A DNA stretch of 64,000 nt from Clytia hemisphaerica (GCA_902728285.1 CACVBU010001363.1:186001-250000); one strand, 5' to 3'; positions 1 to 12,642 are shown, counted from the stretch's first letter. Notes: generated by a model not told the origin, from the letters alone. Numbers and translations: made by a program.

Positions 1-1871
1 GCTAGACTTAAGACTTCGGACCTTAGGATCTGAGGATCCAAAAGTTCAAAAATGGTCCAGTAGGGCTTGAAATATACCAATAAGTCCTTCCCAGATCGAA
101 ATAATCAATGAAATCAAGTTGAAGGCCTGAAATTGACATTCTCGCTCGAACTTCAATTTTCGAAAAATTGTAAATTAGCCAAAAGTGCCAATAATATATT
201 ATGGCACTGATTGTAGGCTAGTTTTATTTAGAGACACCATCGATAAAAGTTCTTGAGGAATAGTGACATCTTATGATTTATCTTCAAAGCAAATGCTTTT
301 GTTTATTTTTTGGATATCACTCAAGATTACTCTTCACAATTCCTCTTATTTTTATTGGATCAGACTTGACACGTCCACTGCTGCAACACTTTTTAGAAAT
401 TCAAAAATTGATCCCCTTTTGACTTTCAGAGGCTCCTATGGCCTAAGTTTTGAAAATTTCAATAAAAAAACTACATAGAAAATAAACATTTTTGTGTCAG
501 AAGTTATTTTCGTTTGAGCCTCTACCTTCATTTTTTACTTTCTCAGCTATAAGGGTAGTCGGCAACTAAACTCGTAGTCAGCATCCGTTTTTAAAGGTCT
601 AAGAAGGATTTTCAAATTTTTTTTGCCAGTCACTTCTTGACAATACTTGGCAATAGGCTACTTTAAAAAAACTGAATGGAGAAAAAACAGTTCTGAAACT
701 TAAATTTAGATACAAACCCAATATCTACGGGAATTTCAAAATGCATTGCCGTACTACACTGAGATACACTCGAGGTACACTCTGGAGTAATAGAGCTTTA
801 TCGTGACATATAGAGCCCAATGTCACAGAGAAAGGGTAGGAACACATTTTACGTTCATCGTACGTGATGAAAAATACCTTCATAAATAAACAAGTGATTG
901 CTTAATTATCCTCACTTGCTAAAAGTTTCCTCACTGGTCACTGACACTGAGAAAGGGGTGCTACAGCTTTCAGAGAAGATCACATGACATTTCCCTTCTT
1001 AAAGTAATCAAACGTCTTTATGAAAAACATAGTTGTACGAGATTGAGTGTCACTATTTGTTTTGCTTGAACTTGATGATCATTAAAACATCCTTTCCGCT
1101 AGCATGGGTTTAAAACTAAGAATGAGAAGCCCAGAGGGCGTGAAGGCTCAGCGACTCGAAAAGTAACAAAGCGCCGTTTCTTCCAAAAATGAACTTGAAT
1201 TGAAAAGGCTTCTTTGAAAAACGGACATATAGCACCACGGACAGCAACATGCTAATGAAGGCCCAATGCTAGGCTGATAAAACTGGATAGCTATTTTAAA
1301 GTTACACCATCACCAGGAATTGAGATTCTAAAATACCAAAGTTGGATAACCTAAAGTTTGAGTTACTAATCTTACATAACCGCTTGAAAGGATATTCTAG
1401 CAAATTGCAACAACAACAAGAAAACACCAGAAGGTTGAACAGGATACCATACGTACCACAGAAAACGAAATATTATACTCCTTCTTCGAAAACCGAAAAC
1501 ACTTTCAGATTGATACAACTAGTAAAATACAAAAAGAGAAAATGAGGGTCTAATAAGGGCTCGATTATCTCTCTCTTATACATCTCTAAGAGTAAACAAA
1601 TACACGATTTATGTTAAATTAGTTGGAGGGCTGGTAGTACCTATTAAAGTAAATCGAATGATACTTAACCCTTTAACCCTAAAATGCGTACGGGTAAAAC
1701 ATTGCTCAGTACTAATTGATCATTTCTCATGTTTGTATAAAAGTCAAGTCTAAAAAAGTAAGAATACGTTAAGAATATTTCATCCTCAAATTCTAAACGG
1801 ACAAAAAAATACCCGCGTGGCAATTGGCGGCTACGGTCGAAAAGGTGTATTTAGAAACAACACATAAAAAC
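1..1871. other. Gene-free AT-rich stretch
   Basis: I see no supported gene here. The short open frames (for example 263-478 and 1342-1545) have no recognisable domain, no convincing splice sites and composition like the surrounding non-coding DNA. Confidence 0.6.
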
Positions 1872-2590
1872 TTAAGGGCTCTGACCATAGTCAGAAAATT
1901 GATTTTAGTATCTGAACATAAAAGTTATGTTTTAGATTCTTTAACACTTTTAACAAAGAATTGCCTTTATAAATTGCTTTTTAATCAAACCCCTTAAGAT
2001 TAATTAAGAACTTATTTGCAATAATGACGTTATGAACTTAAAAAAAACGTTAATAATATGTTGCATCACCTTCTTTTATAAAAAGTGCTAAGTTTTAATG
2101 GGTAATTAACCTTTTTGTTTCGAACTTTTTTCAAACTGTCCGCAATGAATTGAACTATTTTAAATTTTGCGGAAAATTTTTCTTAAAAGATGTGTCAAAA
2201 GTTATGACTGTTTTTTTAAGCAAAATCCAGACGAAAAATTTATGAAAAACCACTAATTTGAAGATTTCGAGACAAAGAAGCATTTACAAAAATTTTCCGC
2301 AGAAATTTTTATTGTTCGGTAAAAGATACACCATCTATTGCGAAAATTTTTTCAAAATGTTTTTTCTTCGCCGAAACTAAGCTCTTCAAAGTTGAAATAC
2401 TCTTCCTCGCAAAAGTCTTCATTTTCTTCTTCATCAATTTTTTTCAATGCAATTTTTGAATTTTCAGATTCAGGAATAGTTTGTCTAACAGAAAATGTAT
2501 AACATGCCATAGTTTTGTTGGTTGCATCAGTCAGAAAACACATTTTAAACACGGCAATTATGAAAAATTCACTATGGTCAGAGCCCTTAA
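1872..2590 (+). mobile_element. TTAA-flanked non-autonomous DNA transposon, copy 1
   Basis: The 719-bp unit begins TTAA-GGGCTCTGACCATAGT and ends with the inverse of the same motif followed by TTAA, so the termini are inverted repeats flanked by TTAA. TTAA target sites are known for piggyBac and Kolobok elements. A second copy lies at 33329-34049 in the opposite orientation and a diverged, enlarged copy at 58005-59174. No transposase is present. A short open frame on the minus strand (conserved part about 2352-2552) is shared with copy 2. Confidence 0.85.
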
Positions 2591-2848
2591 AGTTAAAAAC
2601 ATTCAAGCCAAAAAAGAAATCATACACGCTTTTTTTATATAAGAATGGTGTAAATCCATTTCATCATAGATATTCTTAATTTTTTTGGGAAAAGCATCCT
2701 AAAATATTCTTACAACATTCTTAGGTTGGGATCCTAATTCAGACTAGATTTAACATTTAGTACATACGTCTCAAGCATAAAACGGCATTTTTGTGAAAGG
2801 AGTGAGCCTTACTTGGGGGTTATTGACAATTTATAATTGAAAATGCTC

Positions 2849-3614
2849 TTAACCCTATTATTATCAGGCTTTTTCGGATTTTGTATTCTCAAGGGGGGGT
2901 GTTTTCCACCAGCTTTGCATAACTTTTGATCTAGAAAAGATATGGACTTGAAATTTGGCAGAAATGTTCTCTTTCATATAAGGAGTTCATAGAAAAAAAT
3001 TTGGGTTGATGACGTCATTATAAATGTGATGACGTCATCACAAAGTTCCACAATTATCGCTGACCAATGAAAAAGTACTATTCAATAAAATAGCAATTAA
3101 AGTTGAAAAAATGAAGATTTTCCAATTCTGTTTTAAATTTCTAAAAGCCAAACAGAATATCTTTAACATATTCGCCGGTTTTTAACATACTCATAAAATT
3201 CACGTTTAAAATCCGTGCAGAAAATGAGCAAATTTTTTCAAAAAACTATGACGTCATGTTTGATGACGTCAGCAGTTTTTGAAATTTTTTTAAATATTTT
3301 TTAAATATTATTATTGTTACCTAAAACCTGTCAAAATTTGAAGTTGGTTGGATGCCTAGATCAAAAATTATGATAAACTTAAGATTTTGGAATTTTACAG
3401 GGTTTTAGCTGGATTTTATGATATGCCTGCACAAAAAAAGTCATAAAACCTGATCTGGTCGATGTATAATTGTAAAATTTGGTATACATTCTGCTAATAG
3501 GATTATATTAAAAGTCAAAAACTTTCAGAGTGTTAAATATTTTTTTCAGTGAGCTATTAGCAAAAGAGTGCCAGCCTGGTGGAAAACACCCCCCCCTGAT
3601 AAAAATAGGGTTAA
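2849..3614. mobile_element. TTAA-flanked MITE carrying CRE-like palindromes
   Basis: Terminal inverted repeats CCCTATTATTATCAGG and CCTGATAAAAATAGGG are each bordered by TTAA. A second shared block, GGGGGGGTGTTTTCCACCAG on the left and its inverse on the right, lies just inside. The left end has a ~24-bp insertion between the two blocks. The TTAA target site and CCC-starting termini fit a piggyBac-like non-autonomous element. The interior has four TGACGTCA palindromes, at 3010, 3030, 3249 and 3264. No coding capacity is visible. Confidence 0.8.
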
Positions 3615-4470
3615 AATGGCATTCCTTTCATAGTTTTATAATAACACTTCTAAAGACCAAGCTACTTCGTACTTGTACAAAGTCATGAAGGACAAAATTG
3701 AGTCAAAAATAAATGATCACAGATATGAAGAAGACCACACAGAAAAAACTCGCTAGAACTCGCTGATAAAATCTTCACACGACCTTCACAATCGGATCTG
3801 GCGCCAAGTCAATTTCTGGAATTTTCAACAAAAAACCGTAATTGCAAGTACATTTTTGGTGGTGGATCCTCGGCTCTCGTTTTGATAGTATAACGGGAAC
3901 AGATCTTTACTGTCAGCAATGGTAATTGAATAACAAATCTAGTCTGGAAGTGAGATTTAAGTTTTTTTGAGATTCTTTTACCCAGTCGTTCTGATCACAT
4001 AATCAACAATGACGTCAGAGATTGGTCAATAATTTTTTGAAATGGAGTGGCTGTTGTGATGTCACCCAGCAAAAAGAGCCCATTCGTTTTGATCACGTGA
4101 CAAAAATTCAACCTTTTTGCTTGCGTTTCCTGACCAAGTTCTTTTTTTCAACTGACATTTTTGTCCATCAGACTTGCAATTCAGCAGTCCCCTAACACAC
4201 CCTTACAGTGTATCCAGCTTATTGAAGACCCTTGTAGTGCATACACTATATCAAAAGTACTCCGAAACTCGAAAATCCCTTAACTCGAAGAGATTTTTTT
4301 CCATGTATGTGTTCGACTTATGTATCACACCACGAGAAGCCCTCTATTTCGCCATAACGACCACTCATGAGGGAGGGCTGATAAACTCGATTGTTACGAT
4401 TTGTCGACTGTTATATTCGTACTCTCAAAATGAAGTAAAGAACAATAAAAAACAATGACAACTAGAAAAA
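3615..4470. other. Gene-free stretch
   Basis: No gene is supported. The open frame at 4174-4458 shows no domain and abuts the transposon start at 4471. The last 8 bases (TAGAAAAA, 4463-4470) are the left target-site duplication of the next element. Confidence 0.5.
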
Positions 4471-4690
4471 CACCCCTGCCTCTGTGACCCAGTGGGATCC
4501 ACCCCACTCGTCACCCCAGTGAAAAATATTCCCAAAAATCGCTCATTTTTTCACCCCAGTAGATAAATCACTCACCCCACTGAAATACTGTAATTGAAAA
4601 TGACCCCATTGAAAGATACGAAAATTTTATGATTTTGACGTACCCCAGTAGAATTCTCACATCAAAAGGTTCACCCCACTAGAATCTCCC
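4471..4690 (+). repeat. Subterminal CACCCC(A/C)GT motif array, left end
   Basis: The motif CACCCCAGTG or CACCCCACTG recurs about eight times within 220 bp, spaced roughly 20-40 bp apart. The mirror-oriented array lies at 9078-9215. Dense subterminal motifs in hAT elements are commonly transposase binding sites; that role is inferred here. Confidence 0.7.
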
Positions 4691-6154
4691 CTTCTCTTAC
4701 GAAATCCAGTGCACAAAAAAGCTCAATTTTTTTGTAGAATATATCCGATATGTATGAAAGTCCCTATCTTTAATGAAAAGGCAAGAGCAAAATGTTTTTC
4801 CGTTTTTCAGTCAAGCTTTTCTCAAAATATAGGTCGGTCGTGGGTCGATCATTCAAGTTCGTAAATCAAAAGCGAAAATAATGATGATCTTCAGGTAGGC
4901 TTGATGACTAGAGAAAAATTGATGAACATGCAAGTTGTTGGGTTAAATAAAAATGAAGCATGAAAACTTTGATAGGACATAAATAAATTAGTTGAAATTG
5001 TTTTTTTTCCCCTTTGTAAATTTTCAAAGTTGCAAATTCGTAAAAAAGGAGTGATTATAGCCTACACAAGAATTTTCCCCGTCGGCGCAAACCATGGTTG
5101 GGCCTCCTTAGTCACTACATCTTAAAACACTACATTTTAAATTAAAGTTCATAGTCTCCATAACTTTCAGAGAAATGTTCTTACATAATCCACTTTTACT
5201 TTATCCATAGAACATACAATTATGAGTATACGAGAAAATACTTTTAATTTATGCAGTTAATTCTAGTCAATAGGGCAAAGTCTTCCGATTGGGCAGACTG
5301 GAGTCGTTTATAATGCGTGTAATGCAGTAGTATGGGCGTTATATGATAATACGATAATTGTTACGGGATAATATTAGTTTGTATAAACGACTGGAAGAAT
5401 CCGGTGTTCCGGCCTTATAGAATCCCCGGCTAGCTACGCAGAAACTTGCGTAGCGAGAAAACAAAGAGTTTTTTCTGAAAACAAAAGAAAGCTTTTCTCG
5501 GACAGGGGTGCTTCCGTAAGAATTTGGCGCGCGAAAGGTAAGGAGAAATTAATTTTTGATCAAGCAACAACAAACTCTCAAAACAAAATGAACAAGACGA
5601 CTTAAAGTCGAAAATTTCGCATAATACTTGAACATCAACGACGAAGACGCGTGAAACGTGACTCCTGCAGCATTATGCATTTTGAATGAAGCGTTACACA
5701 AAATATACACAATGTATTGTACACACAGGTCATAGATTAGATACCCTGTTTTTTTAATGAAAAATCTCAATCCATTAAAAAAAAGATTCCTTTAAAAATG
5801 CGACTAAAGAATTCTATTCTATAAAGCGTAAACAAAATCTTTCAATTCAGAATAATTCAGAGAACTGCAATATACTTGAGAAAAATAATTTTAAATTTTT
5901 TTGAAAACGAAGAAGAAAAAATGAACTTTTCATTCTTTGATGCCAGAAACCTCATTTTGTGCTTTGAAGGAACTTGTGATAAAGACTTCTTTCACTTGCG
6001 CAAAGTTTATATCAACTTCTTTTTACAAACAGTAGAATGTATCTAAAATTGAGAAAAATGGCTAGTCAGAAAAATCTGTTGTATACTATCTTCGCTTTCT
6101 GATATGAATGATAGCCCACCACCATCAAAATCATTGGACTTTTCCAGAAAAAAA

Positions 6155-6340
6155 TTGAATATGGGGGGGGGGGTGAAGGATATAACATTTTTTGGAACCC
6201 CCCCCTGGACATTGTGACAGCAGGTCCAACCCCCCCCCCGCCCCGGACAAGCATCAGTTGATCCCATCGAGAGCAAGTTTAATCCCCCCAGGACAAGGCC
6301 CAGGACAAATTTTGTAGATTTTTCACTACCCTCCCCCACC
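6155..6340. repeat. G/C homopolymer tracts with CCAGGACAA motif
   Basis: Poly-G and poly-C runs of 8-11 bases alternate with recurrent CC(A/T/C)GGACA(A/T) motifs. The frames at 6043-6417 on the minus strand are driven by this low-complexity tract and are not credible genes. Confidence 0.5.
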
Positions 6341-7056
6341 CCCATGTACAGACATTTTCTGGAAGAGCCCATTAGAGGCAAAAAGCAGTTGAGGACACTC
6401 ATTTTTTTTATAAGCATACGGTAAATTTCGGCTGAAGCTGACTATGCTTAAGTAAATCTCAATATTGAGACTCAAATTATGCTTAACCCTATGCTTGGTA
6501 AAAAAATTATGTAAGTTTAGGTAGTGTACATTCTTAAGAGACCAAGTTGTGTTATTTATAAGAGATTAAACAAAATAAAATCACCAATTTTTCGAATTTT
6601 GTTTGTAATTCTCTTCTTCATTCTTCTGTTATTTTCTGAAGTTTGGGAAATTATGATTCTGAAAATTTCTTTGGCTGAGCCTCAAGGTATGCTTAATTTT
6701 TCTGTAAATTTGAGCTTCAGTATGCTTATAAACGTTATGCTTATAACAAAAATGAGTGTAGTTGAGCTCCAGCTCCAGCTTCTGGACTAGAAAATTGCAG
6801 GGTAAAAACTAGCCAACTTTAAGCTTTAAAGAAATAATACTCCTTGAGATTAAACTTTGACTCCTTTATAACTGCTTTAAACTGCATCCCATTAAACAAA
6901 CCCTCCCCAATCTCTTTCCGATTATCCTGTGAAAAATATATAGGGGAAAGATTCCAGAAAAGTAACAAGAATCTTAGTGCGGAAATGGGAATCTTATACA
7001 GACAACGTACCATGGTTCAAAATGAAAATTCTAATTAGCAAAAGGTGTATCAAGAT

Positions 7057-7250
7057 CGGTGAAGTTTGATTGAAGCTCGATTAGTTTGATTTATTACCTT
7101 GTTGCCCATTCTTTTTACATTCCGAAGGCTTATTAGCAGACGCCCACGCTAAAGCTTAAAGAGCGAGCCAACATCTATCATCCCATCGAGGAGGAAAAGT
7201 TGGAACTTTTACTAACCAAACTCATCGAACACCAATCAAACTTCATCGGA
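7057..7250. mobile_element. Short inverted-repeat element (MITE)
   Basis: The left arm (GGTGAAGTTTGATTGAAGCT) and the right arm, when inverted, align over about 40 bp with a few mismatches. There is no coding sequence. It is nested in the 4.7-kb hAT-like element. Confidence 0.55.
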
Positions 7251-7267
7251 TAAAAAACTGTCATCAT

Positions 7268-7425
7268 TAACGAGGGGCCGCTGTACATTGTGCGGTGGTG
7301 TACGATGGGGCTGGATCTAAATGCTTTGTACGGCGATGAAAATAGGTTAATTTGAAATCTGCTGTATTATCTGTACACCCCACCTTACCCACCGTAAATC
7401 ACCGTACAATGACAATGTACGGCAG
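7268..7425. repeat. Imperfect inverted repeat with GTAC-rich ends
   Basis: CTGTACATTGTGCGGTG on the left partly mirrors CACCGTACAATGACAATGTA on the right. It is probably another small decayed element; boundaries are uncertain. Confidence 0.35.
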
Positions 7426-7495
7426 TGTCTAGGCAGGGTCGTTTCGATTAGACAAAAATGGTTGCTGAATTTCAATTGACATGATTTCTAAGAAA

Positions 7496-7735
7496 TACCG
7501 TGAGATCGGGTAACTTGCATACGCATAGCCCTCAAATGAATGAATGACCTATTTGGTCATTAAAATACAGTTCATTAAAATACAAAGTTAAATCAAAACA
7601 AAAATGGTAGGCTAGAGCTGCAAGCGGAGCTGCGTATTGCATTTGTTTTGAAATTTTGCTGCTTTGATTGGTCAGTCATTTGATGGCTGTGCCAGTTACC
7701 CTCCACTCTGATGCAAGTTACCCGACTTCACGGTA
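7496..7735. mobile_element. TA-flanked MITE (mariner-like target)
   Basis: The left terminus TACCGTGAGATCGGGTAACT and the inverted right terminus TACCGTGAAGTCGGGTAACT differ by only two bases. Both begin at a TA, as expected for Tc1/mariner-type insertion. The interior is non-coding and 7623-7660 includes AGCGGAGCTGCG-type sequence. Confidence 0.7.
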
Positions 7736-8249
7736 CTTGCTAAAACTTACTGTTTGTCACAACTGGTGTCACTATTAACACATAACTATCTGGTGAAAAA
7801 AAGAAAAAAAGATCATACCTGTGCTGTTTGTAGTTTTGGTGAAGAAGAGAAGAGAGGGTTAATAATGTTGTTGTTTGTTTGGAAAATTAGCTCTTTTTGT
7901 ATACTTACTGAGCATGATCAATTTATTGGTGCATTCACTAACTACACAAACATAAAATACTTAGTAGTAAACAAATATTAAACCTCTTTAAACACTCTAC
8001 AAAAGACCAGACAATATGATAAAAATTTATACAGCAGCAGCAAGTTTCAAAAGCATGTGCAATCAAGCAGCCATTAAAAAAAAGTTCTCACGATGAATGT
8101 TTACGACCAGGTATGTTTACGAAGGCTTGGTTACACTTCTTGCACTAGCGTATTTTATTTATTAAGAAAAGCCCTGTTTTTTATCACTTTTTATCTTTGT
8201 GAGTGAGTCCACCTTTAGAATATTTGCCGTAGTACGCCCGCAGCCAAAC

Positions 8250-8345
8250 GCCCACGCCATAATTTGCGCCCTAAAAAATGTCTCGCCAGCCAGACACACG
8301 GAAGGCTATCGTAATACTTTCGCTAAGCGAAATTAAAAAAAAAAA
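8250..8345 (-). repeat. Dispersed repeat end with CGAAAGTATTACGATAG
   Basis: The minus strand carries TTTCGCTTAGCGAAAGTATT followed by ACGATAGCC. The same string is on the plus strand at about 15865-15893, just after the GIY-YIG relic, so this is probably a fragment of the same mobile element family. Confidence 0.45.
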
Positions 8346-9077
8346 AATTTTAACACACAACAAATCAACACACATTTTTTTTTCAAGAAGAGTTTTTTTT
8401 GAGCGGGAAAAAAAATTATAATTGCAATATTGACATGACACTTTTCTTTTGTTTGGAGTTAGTTTAAAACAAACGAGAAAAATTTTTCGAGAGAGAGAAT
8501 TGTTGTGTGTTCTGATTTCTCCTTTTATTTATGTGTTTCGACCATCTCGATTGTTTTTTCTAAACCAATCAAATCGATTTACGAAATCAAAACAAACCGT
8601 TTTTTTTAAATATTCTTGCTTGGAAAAGCTTATGACAAATTTTCAAAGTAGAATATTTAAAAATTTTGTCGGTCAATTTTAAATTCATTTGGTCAAAAGT
8701 TGATACATTCATTTATCTTTCCATTGATTCAGGTTTTAGCTTCCCTTTTTGCCCCAATTTCCCCCCTTTTTCACTTCAAGATTGACGTTGTATGGACGTT
8801 GAATGAATGTCGCTCTTGCAAAATCGTTTCCCCTTTGGGAGACGTCTCCCAAACGGGATTCGTCTCCCAATCGAGGTATATTGCCCTATTGTTAGTAATG
8901 GATGATGTTTTTTTTGTTTTTATGATGAGTCCTATACCTCACCGTTTCAACGCAGTTGAAAAATAAATTCCCAGTAGCCTCAGATAGTGTAACAACGACT
9001 CCGCACTACATTTTATAATTCAACAATTTGACTAGCACTGCTTTACCTCAGAATAAACTTTCAGAAAGATTTTTTTC

Positions 9078-9215
9078 ACCCCAGTGATAATCAAGCAAAA
9101 ATTGGTCACCCCACTCAACTTTTCGGGAAATATTTTGCACCCCAGTGAATTTCAGATTTTTCACATCTCACCCCACTGGATGTTTCACACCCACTGGGAC
9201 ACAGAGACAGGGGTG
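9078..9215 (-). repeat. Subterminal CACCCC motif array, right end
   Basis: It holds about five CACCCCAGTG/CACCCCACTG motifs, mirroring the left array at 4471-4690, and ends in the right terminal inverted repeat. Confidence 0.65.
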
Positions 9216-9223
9216 TAGAAAAA

Positions 9224-9418
9224 GACAATTAAGCATCAAAACAAGCGCGTGGTAAGATCTACGGCATCTACACGCTCGGATCTCAAGTATGTGCTTATTC
9301 TTGTTTAGACTAATCTAACGAAGAGAAATATTCAATTGTACGTACAAAGTACGTCTACGCCGTCATATATAAGAAAATCATTTCAAGTCGTCTCTGAACA
9401 GAGTTTACAAGCATCTAG
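9224..9418. other. Short gene-free stretch after the hAT-like element
   Basis: Nothing recognisable was seen. The frame at 9336-9554 runs through the TCACG motif array and is not credible. Confidence 0.4.
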
Positions 9419-9512
9419 GAGGCCCCCCAGTGGACCCTCAATTCACGTATTCACGCACAAAATTTTGCCAATTCACGTATTCACGCGTGAAAAAAACCAT
9501 TTTCACGTTCAC
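9419..9512. repeat. Element end with TCACG motif array, copy A
   Basis: It starts GAGGCCCCCCAGTGGACCCT and then repeats ATTCACGTATTCACGC-type motifs. The same terminal block plus TCACGC array occurs at 15141-15305, 51293-51500 and (inverted end) 54740-54805. It is interpreted as one end of a non-autonomous transposon family. Confidence 0.55.
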
Positions 9513-12444
9513 GCACCAATTTTGCTTTTATATCTTTGGTTAAAACGATTGTGACCTTATTGGGCTAAATATTACCTTTTTATGGTTTCCTTTAAGCAGT
9601 TTGACCTATTCTTATGCCAAACATTTTCGTCAATATGAAGTTTTCTGCAGTTTTGTGACCTTATTCTCGATAGGGTCGACCTTTTAAGGGATCTTTTACA
9701 TCTATTTGAGCTAAAATAAAGCAATGTTTTAGGTCTGCCGCGCCAAAGTCATAAAGAACTACCCTCTTATTTTAGGGTGGGCCTCGCAGACCCTTAAGAA
9801 TTATTTTTTAATTTTAAATCGAGGTTGGGGCAATCATGGTTTGAGAAGCCGTATACTTCAAAACAAGCTTCGAAGGGGTGGAGCGATAGTACAACCAGAG
9901 GACGCCAATCCCAATGTTTGACCCCAATCTCATGGAAGGAAATGTATCGAAGACAAAAACGCGAACGAAGGGAGCGCGAAATTTTTCGACAATTTTTGCT
10001 CTTTTATGACTGAAAAACGACCTTAATACGCTATTGTTAGCCAAGTTTGCCTTGTTTGGTCACACAATTCTTTTGAAAATTTTGATTTTATTTAGCACTG
10101 ACCATTTATGTTAGCAAAAATCGGTTACGACGAGCGACGTACCTGCCTTACCCGGTGCGGCGTTTCAAGAGTTTCGCTCAAGAGAAAACTTTTGAGATTT
10201 AGAATGTCTAGATTGCTTAAAAACACATCATGTGCATCTATTATCTATGAGGATTATTTTTTAATTGTTCGATGCTGCATGTATACAAGATGTTTTAGAA
10301 CTACCTACTTTTGCAAATTATTGAAGGAGCAAAAATTCTCTAGGTTAACGCGGTATCATTTTGTTTATTGTATTGTAGTAGAATATGAGTGACTACGGAG
10401 ACGGAGACGACCATTATTAAACGCTGACGGAGAAAATTTTCTCCAGACTTTTTTGGCTAAAAACGCTCTCGACGCACAAGGATTGTCATTGAAAAACGAA
10501 AAAACACGCCCTCAGAAAAATAACAAAAGTATTTCTTTAGATATCTTTGATGATTTTAATGTTATAAAGTTTTGATTATTTTGAATGACTTTACCATGAC
10601 AATAAGTTAAGTATAAGTAGACCGAGCTGTATATACAAGATAAGAAAATGATTTACAGCTACACCATCCCATGTAAAAATGACCTCACCATTTAAAATCC
10701 ACTGACCTAGTTCAAGTCTTTCTATTTTTCACATCTTAACAACTTTCAAGGAACTTCTTTTGAGGTGGGAAAAATTGTAAGATATTTTACAACAATTATG
10801 ATTTCTACAACTTTTCTTGACCAAAACTTTGAGTTTTTTGATGGGAAAAATGGGAGAGTTAGCAAATTTATGTACCAAAACTTTTCTCCTGTAAGAACGA
10901 GTTTTTATGTAATGACGAGTTTTTATGTAATGAATAATGTCAACGTACATAGATAAAAACGGTGGTCATCCGTGCTTCAAGTGTATATAAGTCACGACAC
11001 CCTGAAGAAGATTCCATGGGAGCAATATTGTAATTTGAGCTTCATAATAAAGCGTTTCAAAAAATGTATAAGTTAACAAATGTTTATGAAAAATCTTCTT
11101 TCTCAAACTTTTTGAAAGAAAAAATTTCTTTGGCAATACTTAAAAGGTGTAAGGGAGGATGAGGATACCATAATACCATTTTGTCAGTATTATTTAAAAA
11201 TTTCATTATCGACGTTTCAGGGCGTGGCCAAACCCCAAAAAGGGCAAAAAGGATTGGGTAGCTCTAGAAAACTTTGGAATGATATTTTTGATATTTATCT
11301 TGACGAATCCTGAGGATATTTCCCAAAGTAAATTCGTTATTTCGTAAGTAATTGTTTCGATGTCCGTAAAGGGGAAATATAGACGGGCTAGGGCTCATTC
11401 ATAAATCGTGTAATTCAATTGAAATTCCCTCTAGAAATTGGTATTCTTGATCCAAGAACAGTTTTGAAGCCTTTCAGAGTCGAAATTCATGTAAAAGTTT
11501 CAATTTTCCGCTTTCAGATCCCTTTTTACGTCTTCTGAACTTCACTGAGGTAGTGCTAAATTAAGGAAAGTGTTTTTATCACATAGAGCAAATTGTCGGC
11601 AGTTCTACGAGAATTTACATTATTTCAGATATAAAAGAAGTGCTTACAATTCACAAACATAAATTTTGATGGATTTTCTGTTGTTCAAGATCATAGAAAT
11701 AAAAGGTTGTCAAGTCACTCCCTCTAGGTAGGAAAAATAAAATTTTTAAGATTTCACAATTTACACTGACAAATCTTCACCTGAAGAGGTAATGTGCCAA
11801 ATTTAAGCAGGAAAGAATGTTTTCTCGCCTTTATAGTCAAGCCTTCCTCTTTTTTTGCCTGCGTAAAGCCTTTGGGCTACGCCAAAAATGTCCAAAATTA
11901 TATTTCTCGAATAAATGGTTTGATATACTTTATTTCTGTCCCTGAGAAGTGAATGTGCCAAATTTGAGCGGAATTCATCATTGTGTGTCTCATTTCCAAC
12001 ATAATTTGGGTAGTTGGGTAAATGGAAAAAGATTGATTTGAGGGCACAAACCTTAGTCTACAAAAAGGCTTCCCACATTTTTTTCTTCATTTTTGTTCAA
12101 AAAATATATTTGTTCCTGTCTACACTTATAATTTAGACCTCAAAAAAATTTAGTTTGACATTTTTTGAAAAATCACCCTGTATAACCCACTCCTATTTGT
12201 GTGCTAGTAATGGATATGATGGTTTGAGTGCGATGAGAGTCTTTTTTTATCTGAATGCGTGAGCAGGAAAGTTCTAGTAAGAAATAACCGTTTCTTTAAT
12301 CTTTATTCCAGCACTACGCACTCCCACATTCAATACTTAGTCAGAGTAATAACTCAAAAAAAAGTGACTAACTGCGAAACAGTTGCTTATATTGTCATAG
12401 AGAGGGAATTAGAGGGAAAATCTTTTCATTTTCATGGAGCATTA
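9513..12444. other. Gene-free stretch
   Basis: No credible gene was seen. The open frames at 9814-10044 and 9825-10013 overlap on opposite strands and at 10108-10392 there is no domain. Small features are an imperfect hairpin near 9732-9795 (GGTCTGC ... GCAGACC) and a 20-bp direct duplication at about 10897-10936. A CCCTGTATA string near 12176 resembles a solo transposon end. Confidence 0.5.
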
Positions 12445-12642
12445 TACCTTAAGTGGATAAACTTTCGCGAGCAGATATTTTCACGAGACAATTTTTTTTC
12501 AAAAATAATCTAATTTTATTCACGGGGTCTATTTTCGCGAATCGGTCCTTTTTCAATTAACTCTTTTCTTTCATTTTCCTAGAGGGTTTTTGTAAACTCA
12601 TGGTTATAAAATTTTAGTGAACATTAAACTCCACTTAAGGTA
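12445..12642. mobile_element. TA-flanked MITE, ACCTTAAGTGGA family, copy 1
   Basis: The left end TACCTTAAGTGGATAAACTT and the right end, inverted (TACCTTAAGTGGAGTTTAAT), share 13 bases beginning at TA. A longer relative lies at 59458-59765. The interior has TTTCGCGA-type motifs. There is no coding capacity. Confidence 0.65.

Larger units (their letters stand above)
4471..9215. mobile_element. hAT-like non-autonomous element, 4.7 kb, exact 8-bp TSD
   Basis: The left end reads CACCCCTGCCTCTGTGACCC and the right end at 9215 is its near-perfect inverse. An identical 8-bp TAGAAAAA lies immediately outside both ends (4463-4470 and 9216-9223). The 8-bp duplication is the hallmark of hAT-type insertion. 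About 200 bp inside each end holds a run of CACCCCAGTG/CACCCCACTG motifs. No transposase-like frame was recognised, so it is non-autonomous. The interior is a patchwork that includes other inserted elements (7057-7250, 7496-7735) and G/C homopolymer tracts. Shorter relatives occur at about 18500, 18957, 22480, 24354, 39665, 45264 and 49252. Confidence 0.85.

Noticed and set aside
6043-6417. 124-residue minus-strand reading frame
   Set aside because: It is created by poly-G/poly-C tracts and has no domain.
9814-10044. Minus-strand frame of 76 residues
   Set aside because: It overlaps another frame on the opposite strand, with no recognised domain or conservation evidence.
10729-10956. Overlapping frames on both strands
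   Set aside because: They arise from AT-rich sequence and a short direct duplication; no domain or splice support.
12130-12185. Right end of a CAGGGTG-type MITE (CACCCTGTATA)
   Set aside because: Only one end is present; no matching left end within a reasonable distance.
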